Of a DNA stretch of 64,000 bases, positions 60,601 to 64,000 are shown piece by piece (position 1 is the first letter of the stretch; every line of letters begins with the position of its first letter). The position numbers were made by a program, and so were the translations under genes. The notes beneath the pieces were generated by a model, which was not told the DNA's origin, searched no databases, and was given only the letters and a program-made list of their open reading frames with translations. The stretch spans positions 17,167,915-17,231,914 of the forward strand of contig NC_058165.1 of assembly GCF_020080835.1 (NCBI RefSeq), in the 5' to 3' direction. The stretch comes from Cotesia glomerata (taxonomy: Eukaryota > Arthropoda > Insecta > Hymenoptera > Braconidae).

Positions 60601-62208
60601 TGATTGAAAAAAATATGGTTCTTAAAAAATAAATTAAAAAAATTATTTCTATGCAGCTTCTGATGATAACATAAAAACGGATCATTAATGATATTTCAAA
60701 AAATATTTTTTTTTCGATGATTATTTTAAGTTTTTAATTTTGCAACTGCGTGAATTATTAATAAAAAACTGAAAAATAAAAACTTTTTAATTTTTACAAC
60801 GGGGATCTATTTTGACGTCTTTCAAAAATTGCTTCAAGAGTGGAAAAAAATCTCAAATTTGTAGTTTAAAAATTACCACACTTGCAATGTTTATGTTCAG
60901 ACAGAAAAAAATTATTAATTAACAATGCATAACTAATTAAAAAATTATGATAAAACTTAAATTTTATATTTAATATGTTAAAATAATTTTTATCAATAAA
61001 GTGTCTAAAGTAAGCGTCCCTGATTAAAAAAACGAATTAAAAAGTATTGAAAATAACGAAATTTGAATTTTTTTCAATACTTCTAAATATTTTGAATACT
61101 TTTCAATCCCTCCTCTTATGGAGAATTAACATTGACAATTGTTTTGAATACTTTTTTTTAATCAGGGGTGGCTTACGCAAGCAAGAGTGCTCGTTTTCGG
61201 CCATATTTTTATCCCTCTGGGAATTCCGGGAGTCAAGATTTTTTTTTTAGGAAATTTCCTCCTTTTTTTGAATCTTTTTTAAAATTTGAAATATCTTTAT
61301 TAGTTTTTTAGATATTTGCAAAAAAACTAAACCCCTTTTTTTATTAAACCGCTTTTAGAAAGTTTAAAATCGAAATTATAATTAAATGCTGAAGATACGA
61401 AAAAATAAGTTACTTTTTTTGAAGGAAATTTTATTCTTTACAAAAATGGTTTTTATTATTTTCTCGGTATCTCTTATCTTCCAGCCAGAATTCTAACTCA
61501 AACTAAATATAATATAGCGATTAATCTTTAGAATTATAAAAATATCTTTTTTTTACAAACTGGCGCGTTGAAAAAAGAAAATTATCAATTTCCAATAAAA
61601 ATTTCAGCCTTGAATTGTTTATAAAGATTTAAAATATTTATTTTTTCTAATTTCAAGTGCGTATAACCCGTCAATTTCCAAGAAAATAACAAAGTTTGTA
61701 AATGATTAGGTGGGAAGATTTAACAGAAGAATGCAGACTGATGCGCTTAGAAAGTTCGACAGCAAAAATCCGTCTCACCGCTGAAGTTTTCATGGAATTC
61801 GGCGCAATCTTTTACATCGCAGCAGCACTACGAGAAGCTCGTTTCCTGGGTCTCAATATGTTCATTGAAAATCTGGTTACTTTGGAAATTTATGATAACA
61901 ATACAATCACAAAAAAAAAATTATCTAAAATAAATGAACCTTTCAGATGACAGCGCCATCGCGAGTGATGTTTCTCTTTTCCTGCTGCATCCTTCTGTCA
62001 TTTCCATTCCTAAGGATGGCTTGCCAAGACAAAGTGGAAGACATTCTGGCCGTAGTGGTGATGTTGACAACGGCTCCATACTTTCTTTTCTTCTGCCGAG
62101 GGTTCAAAACAGTCGGGCCCTTCGTGGTGATGATCTACCGCATGATAATGGGAGACCTTCTGAGATTCGTCTCCATCTACTTGGTCTTCGTAATGGGATT
62201 TTCTCAAG
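38538..62208 (+). CDS. nan: TRPV channel, Nanchung-like (3' part outside window)
   Basis: Nine exons: 38538-38628, 38940-39118, 39217-39304, about 42099-42305, 42407-42596, 42768-42921, 48447-49234, 61710-61875 and 61947-62208. They read through in frame for about 708 residues. The protein begins MGNTESNVAS. It contains VEPFLYNKGKGAWIPIAKL and an ankyrin-repeat region (exons 4-6, for example [70 protein letters not shown]). TM1 lies in exon 7 (FFLFCFYFVLSLISF), TM2 in exon 8, and TM3-TM5 in exon 9; the frame ends at MGFSQ with a phase-1 donor just before the pore. Nanchung forms, with Inactive, the mechanosensory TRPV channel of insect chordotonal neurons. I prefer Nanchung to Inactive from the N-terminus and ankyrin region. 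The exon 3/4 border is uncertain (see findings). A 12.5 kb intron holds another gene. Confidence 0.9.
39413..40654. mobile_element. CCCGAGTAAAAA element with a 253-bp GC-rich satellite
   Basis: The ends CCCGAGTAAAAATG and TTTTTACTCGGG are inverted. The interior is made of GCGGTGGTGCGGCGG-type minisatellite. It runs as CCGCACCACCGC on the left (39470-39612) and as its complement on the right (40045-40640), so it is inverted overall. The right part contains a 253-bp unit repeated about twice (GTCGAACAAAATTTATTATT at 40088 and 40341). A tRNA-like SINE head lies in the middle. The whole element is in intron 3 of the TRPV gene. Confidence 0.8.
39720..39973 (-). mobile_element. Probable tRNA-derived SINE inside the GC-rich element
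   Basis: On the minus strand about 39973-39900 reads as a tRNA-like head, with a box A-like GCAGTTGGCAATG and a perfect box B, GGTTCGAATCCCATC. The body to 39720 is not recognised and no clear target duplication was found. Confidence 0.5.
40655..42098. other. TRPV intron 3, right part
   Basis: AT-rich intron DNA with a decayed palindromic MITE relative at 40890-41055 (CAGTAAAAAATTTTACGC...TTTTTTGACG). Just before exon 4 a good acceptor (TTTTTTAATCAG) at 42018 precedes a ten-codon stretch in the exon-4 frame that then meets stops. Confidence 0.45.
43139..44313 (-). mobile_element. CACAG element, copy 2 (inverted), with nested SINE
   Basis: Runs from CAGAAAGAAAAGTTTCTTG to CAACCTTTTTTTCTCTG, the inverse of the copy at 16645-18484. 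It lacks the two elements nested there and instead carries a SINE at 43323-43785. It lies in the 5.5 kb TRPV intron between exons 6 and 7. Confidence 0.8.
43323..43785 (-). mobile_element. tRNA-derived SINE with 14-bp target duplication
   Basis: The minus strand starts with a tRNA-like head (43785-43715): box A TAGCCTAATCGG and box B GGTTCGATTCC. The body holds GGGTTTTCTGTGGTTTTCCC and then AAGTCGGCCACAGTCGC. Identical AATAAATTTTTATA lies at 43309-43322 and 43786-43799. The uninterrupted site in CACAG copy 1 (about 18310-18345) supports the borders. The 136-codon frame at 43497-43907 is a by-product. Confidence 0.9.
44314..45611. other. TRPV intron 6, satellite monomers
   Basis: Mostly AT-rich intron with two or three degenerate satellite monomers at about 44990-45360. 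Frames here (45180-45386, 45432-45662) have no support. Confidence 0.4.
45612..47374 (+). mobile_element. Composite fold-back element, copy 2, with nested MITE
   Basis: The palindromic half lies at 45612-46133 and the second half at 46134-47374, ending with TGGCGCCAGATTCTACCGAA. It differs from copy 1 mainly by the nested TA-flanked element at 46417-47118. AT lies near both borders, as in copy 1. Confidence 0.85.
46417..47118. mobile_element. CACGG-family MITE nested in composite element
   Basis: Ends CACGGGAAAAAATTTC and GAAATAAAATTG-type inverse ending TTTCCGTG, with TA on both sides (46415-46416, 47119-47120). The uninterrupted site in copy 1 (GTTGCTATAGTTTG near 11173) proves the insertion. 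It contains TTTACAATAGTTG repeats and a tRNA-like box B (GGTTCGATTCT) near 46771, in a less AT-rich core at 46660-46850. Confidence 0.85.
47375..48446. other. TRPV intron 6, segment before exon 7
   Basis: Mixed-composition DNA at 47640-47900 with no recognised motif, a short GCGCGCGCAAGCGCGCGC palindrome at about 47894-47911, and a satellite monomer at 48220-48380. No frame supported. Confidence 0.4.
49340..50260. repeat. Satellite monomers interrupted by a MITE
   Basis: About four degenerate monomers of the dispersed family (TTTTTTGTAGAAAATTAAAT hairpin type) at the start of the 12.5 kb TRPV intron. A CACGG-family MITE at 49827-50118 splits the hairpin of one monomer. Confidence 0.7.
49827..50118. 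mobile_element. CACGG-family MITE, compact 292-bp copy
   Basis: Ends CACGGGAAAAAGTAAACTG and CAGTTTACTTTTTTCCGTG. It matches the outer parts of the element at 12573-13876 and lacks its inner insertions. The site is TTTTTTTG|TAGAAAATT in the satellite monomer, consistent with a TA target with one changed base on the left. Confidence 0.88.
50359..51026 (-). mobile_element. tRNA-derived SINE, long form
   Basis: The tRNA-like head lies on the minus strand at about 51022-50950 (box B GGTTCGATCCC). The body has GGGTTTTCTCTGTGGTTTCC and AAGTCGGTCCACAGCCGC, and a (TAA)n tail lies at 50359-50373. The direct repeat TGTGACTAAT occurs at 50349-50358 and 51030-51039 (13 bp with one mismatch if extended). 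It is the same family as 43323-43785 but about 200 bp longer, with an internal segment at 50700-50880 not seen there. Confidence 0.85.
51208..53080. mobile_element. Palindromic element with strand-switching minisatellite
   Basis: The outer arms 51208-51572 and 52736-53080 are inverted copies of each other, beginning ATTAGGGCCGAGAATTTAG. Between them a tandem array built on CTGGAGATCACGCTGACGG units runs from 51573 to about 52392, and then as its reverse complement to 52735. Unit lengths are multiples of three, so long frames appear on both strands (51673-52728 minus, 351 codons; 51722-52327 plus, 201 codons). These are low-complexity repeats of SLEITLTVFLEV or VSVISSETSRK type and I do not call them genes. 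Confidence 0.85.
53293..53351 (-). pseudogene. 5S rRNA-derived segment
   Basis: On the minus strand the sequence GATCACCAAAGTTAAGCAGC leads into a GTTGGATGGGTGACCGC-type segment. These correspond to the internal promoter part of eukaryotic 5S rRNA (box A to box C) with few changes. The 5' third of 5S (upstream to about 53400) is only weakly similar and the 3' end is missing. It fits a 5S pseudogene or the head of a 5S-derived SINE. Not a functional rRNA gene. Confidence 0.82.
53690..54130. repeat. ATATATAATTATATAT palindromic low-complexity block
   Basis: Near-continuous short palindromes of TATATAATTATATA, CATATATAATCAT and CCATATATAGTCAT type, with an internal duplicated segment (about 53745-53860 and 53895-54010). 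A smaller tract of the same kind lies at 62765-62840. Confidence 0.8.
54311..55341 (-). mobile_element. Composite fold-back element, copy 3 (inverted)
   Basis: The palindromic half lies at 54820-55341 (ends CCGAGCAAAAACAGTTTCAC and inverse) and the second half at 54311-54819, reading on the minus strand towards CAGACTCGATAGAGTCTGG. The copies at 10379 and 45612 keep the same order of halves. AT lies next to both outer borders. Confidence 0.85.
55342..55992. other. TRPV intron 7, unassigned stretch
   Basis: AT-rich intron DNA with a run of ten G at 55565-55574. No repeat border or frame recognised. Confidence 0.35.
55993..56843. mobile_element. TIR element (GGGGGCGTCCAT ends), copy 2
   Basis: Begins GGGGGCGTCCATAAATTACG and ends TAATTAATGGACGCCCCCC. 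It is close to identical to the reverse complement of 2945-3796 over its length, so the two copies are young compared with most repeats here. Confidence 0.85.
56911..57784 (-). mobile_element. AACTTCCCGC element, copy 4 (full length, minus)
   Basis: Runs from AATTAGGAAAACGGTTGACC to TTAGCGGGAAGTTAAAAA, with the (AC)n tract at 57597-57624 and GAGCTC-rich segments near the start. Same length class as 17004-17886 in the opposite orientation. Confidence 0.82.
57785..58300. other. Sequence upstream of the nested gene
   Basis: Composition becomes less AT-rich from about 58080, and 58130-58320 holds no long homopolymers. This suits the 5' flank of the gene that follows. No TATA box seen. Confidence 0.4.
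58301..58307 (+). promoter_or_regulatory. Candidate initiator of the nested gene
   Basis: TTTTTCAGTCTC contains an arthropod-type initiator TCAGTCT about 80 bp before the ATG at 58380. No other core element is obvious. Position is the main support. Confidence 0.3.
58380..60017 (+). CDS. Intronless nested gene: CxxC/HxxxC and CXC-domain protein, 545 aa
   Basis: An open frame from ATG 58380 to TAA 60017, lying entirely inside the 12.5 kb TRPV intron on the same strand. Two similar zinc-binding-like modules come first: C7xxC10...H54xxxC57 and C93xxC96...H153xxxC156. A charged, helix-prone middle follows (residues about 170-430, including FLSPLHLATGIYLKHK). A cysteine cluster follows (about 437-471, HCKCIKNCSNRCRCRKAG and on), which resembles one repeat of the tesmin/TSO1 CXC domain. 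The tail is acidic, then basic (PPSKKRLKK, a likely nuclear signal). This build resembles proteins of uncharacterised mobile-element families found in insects and cnidarians, where the middle is much longer; that is from memory. I infer a domesticated or internally deleted element protein that binds DNA. Low AT bias and lack of stops argue that it is still selected. A polyadenylation signal follows at 60074. Confidence 0.85.
   Translation: MNPEMNCFICENPLQTLPIVRIKQKAIDTLISCSKTLKDKKWSYLKNKTELDVHKKCRDEYTYSAKRNSSLVSPSTSRHSPRGCNDFNFKTLCLFCAKPWQGKKKEAKYLVRADEMKLKLMEVAEERNDEQGQIIRNRIIDIESLVEVGARYHKQCYNDFCNVRKTEPSESKKELQDSFLRLYDYIEGSIDCQFTVDQLLNTMRYKPSEKTLLKYLENQYGSNIVIHSSPNESKTICYLGNDQNTLDDTWYMHREAEEEAENSRIIKTAAELIRKQIKGTKYDNKKNPFSVKFLESVSDDVPSYLKTFLDEVILFDANKKQKQGIENVRSESKDISSATTSLTTESSESLIENENNVIKDVKIKIDQIGTSIVKAIRPESFLSPLHLATGIYLKHKCDSKTAINTLAKLGVCASYDSVALHEKSAVESNELSKLAHCKCIKNCSNRCRCRKAGLPCSSLCTRCKGESCDNCQKVAMEVEDVDEGNSLQNENEDDSACADYAVFIGQILESLLGDEENDEDLTREETEVTVKEETDEPPSKKRLKK
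60074..60079 (+). terminator. Polyadenylation signal of the nested gene
   Basis: AATAAA about 57 nt after the stop codon, inside ATAAATAAATTTTG. Other AATAAA-like strings are common in this AT-rich DNA, so support comes mainly from position. Confidence 0.45.
60080..61709. other. TRPV intron 7, right end
   Basis: AT-rich intron DNA. It holds a small 150-bp MITE (61018-61167) and a satellite monomer at about 61370-61500. The acceptor of exon 8 (AAATGATTAG at 61709) has a weak pyrimidine tract. Confidence 0.45.
61018..61167. mobile_element. 150-bp MITE with CCCTGATTAAAAAAA ends
   Basis: Ends CCCTGATTAAAAAAACG and TTTTTTTTAATCAGGG are inverted. The interior has AAGTATTGAAAAT and TTTTCAATACTT motifs in both orientations, so it folds into a hairpin. 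Flanking GTAAGC and GCTTAC extend the symmetry slightly. Confidence 0.7.
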
Positions 62209-62953
62209 GTTCTATCTTTTTTTTCCCATTTTTTATGGTTAATGTTTAACATGTAACCTAATAGTACAATTTATAACTCAACCATAAATCACAAATTACA
62301 ACGCAAGTTAGACAACGAAAGTTGATCTACTGACCCGGTGTTAATTGGAATCTAGCGTTGCGTCCTCAATATTGTAATTCACGGAAAGCATTATTTTGTC
62401 CAATTGTAAAGTCTCATAAAAGTTTATAAATATCTGTGAGCTTAGACGATCATAGAAAGAATTTATTCTTAATCTAGCTAAATTAAACTTTTTTAACTGA
62501 AGAAAATATTTATTTTTATAATGAAATAAAATTTTCTTGAGTTAAAAATAATTTTCTTGTCTCAAGAAAATTTATTCTTTTTCTGAAACGGCTTCGATCT
62601 TCTTTACAATATTCTTAACTCCGGGAAAAACGGATTAGATCTGGCCATATATAAACAGATCTGGCTAAATCTTTAAATTGTCTCTATCTGACGAGATCTG
62701 GCCAAATATATAATCAGATCTGACCAGATCTGGTTTGTTCTTCAAATTGCCCGGGTAAAAAAGATTATATATAATTATATATACTCAAACATAATTATAT
62801 ATGAAAAATGGCCCTATATAATTATATAGAATTATTTCCATAAAAAAAAAATGGCTCGCACTGGAATCGAACGTTGGACCTGGCGCTTGAAAGTCTAATT
62901 CATTACCTGTTTACCTATGAGGCTTTCTTGAAGAGTGAAGTTTGTAATAACTA
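62209..62953. other. TRPV intron after exon 9
   Basis: Contains a CACAG-element fragment near 62510-62590 (CTTGTCTCAAGAAAATTT), a short AGATCTGGCCA repeat cluster at 62635-62740, an AT palindromic tract at 62765-62840 and a tRNA-like box B region on the minus strand near 62852-62930 (CGTTCGATTCC), possibly a SINE head. Confidence 0.45.
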
Positions 62954-63530
62954 GGGGAAGGACGGGCAAAACGGATATGTTAATTTAAAAATGAAATAAC
63001 AAATATATATTATAATCATATCCATTCTTAACTTTGGCTAATAATTTTTTGGGTAATTGAAGTTTATAATTAAAGTAAAATAAAAATAATAACAAAGAAA
63101 TTCTTCTTCGAAATTAAAAAAAAAAAAAAAAGTCAACATTATCCGTTTTCCCTACCACGGGCGGGCAAAATGAATACTCAGGTCGCGTAAAACGAATACT
63201 GATTGGAAAATACATTTCAATCAAAACAATCGTCGCAAAAATATCAACCGCGTCCTGAATGTGAAGAAAAAAAATCAAATCTGCATCGTCCTTAACAACA
63301 TTAAACTAAGTACTGTATACTTACGATTTAAAATTTTTTTTTTTTCCTAAATTTCAATATTTATAAAAAAAATTCCCACAAGTATGCAAAACCAATGCTT
63401 TATCGATAACGGTAAGTGTAGTTACATAATAGATTGATAGATTGCTGTCTAAAATGTTTCTATCGACCGACCAGCGATTTAAAACGATTATTCATTTTAC
63501 CCGCCCTCTCCGTCTTGCCCGTCCGTCCCC
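62954..63530. mobile_element. 577-bp TIR MITE (GGGGAAGGACGGGC) with TA duplication
   Basis: Ends GGGGAAGGACGGGCAAAACG and TTGCCCGTCCGTCCCC, flanked by TA at 62952-62953 and 63531-63532. Interior ATTC and GGGCGGGCAAAA segments repeat parts of the ends. No transposase frame. The ends and TA target suit a Tc1/mariner-like non-autonomous element. Confidence 0.85.
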
Positions 63531-63615
63531 TACAAGTAATGCAAATCGTATTCATGATCGATGCGTAATGAACAAAATTTTTTATCAAATTTGCAAGTTA
63601 TTAATTGTCAATATA

Positions 63616-63989
63616 CGCTGATAGAAAGATTTATTATCTATTAACCCTAATAGCCACGCTTTGATTAAAAGTAGTTGGATTTCAGCAGTTACAGTTAACT
63701 TGACATCAAGTTTGCCGTAAATTTTTACAGTACAACAGTTGTAAACAAATTGACTAAAATCTACAGCCCCAATTTGAATACAAGTTAACACCGAATTTTT
63801 GGTTAAATTGTACTACAATTTTACTACAACTTGAATAAAATACTTGTACTGCAAGTCTTGACGTCAAATTGCAGTGTAACTTGTAGACAACTTAAGTAAA
63901 AACGTTTGGTTTGCAACTTTTTTCATCAAGTTGGCTACAAATTTAGGCAGTAGATTGAATAAAAGTTTGAGTTAAAATGGCTATCAGGG
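63616..63989. repeat. CGCTGATAG...CTATCAGGG repeat
   Basis: Begins CGCTGATAGAAAGATTTATT after TA, much like the palindromic MITE at 18020, and ends near CTATCAGGG. The interior has repeated CAACTTG / CAAGTTG motifs. It runs close to the window end, so the right border is not certain. Confidence 0.5.
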
Positions 63990-64000
63990 AACAAATTAAT

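Overview
This is a eukaryotic, very AT-rich, intron-rich window. It carries parts of two conserved animal genes with insect-type products, one intact intronless gene nested in an intron, and a dense layer of nested, mostly non-autonomous transposable elements. Gene content fits an insect; a hymenopteran such as a parasitoid wasp is my guess from AT content and repeat style, not a proof.

Layout. 1-2374 is a 2.4 kb palindromic element lying, with a tRNA-derived SINE (2531-2917) and an 852-bp terminal-inverted-repeat element (2945-3796), in or beyond the 3' part of a minus-strand gene. That gene (4771-9730, five coding exons) encodes a secreted TINAG-like / Swim (cathepsin-like) protein whose catalytic cysteine is serine. 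Its last exon or exons lie left of the window. From 9.7 to 38.2 kb is intergenic or 5' intronic DNA packed with mobile elements: a twice-present element with GGGG-ATTCCA ends, three copies of a composite fold-back element (the other two lie in the nan introns), TA-flanked MITEs beginning CACGG or CACAG, a dead non-LTR retrotransposon with an 18-bp target-site duplication, tandem palindromes, and degenerate satellite monomers. A GC-richer block near 29.5-29.8 kb may be the 5' UTR exon of the minus-strand gene.

From 38538 to 62208 on the plus strand are nine exons of a TRPV channel that I read as Nanchung (about 708 residues: N-terminal region, ankyrin repeats, TM1 to TM5). The pore and TM6 lie right of the window. 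Its introns of 2.8, 5.5 and 12.5 kb hold most of the remaining repeats: a GC-rich CGG-type satellite element, SINEs, a 3 kb element with a strand-switching minisatellite and a 5S-rRNA-derived piece, and the nested gene at 58380-60017. That gene encodes 545 aa with two CxxC...HxxxC modules, a tesmin/TSO1-like cysteine-rich cluster and a basic C-terminus. It looks like a transposon-related or domesticated nuclear DNA-binding protein.

The two conserved genes are divergent. I see no functional link between them. The most unusual material is structural: four SINEs with different tRNA heads but one shared core, a fold-back element carrying two opposed tRNA-like sequences, and a palindromic repeat array open on both strands.
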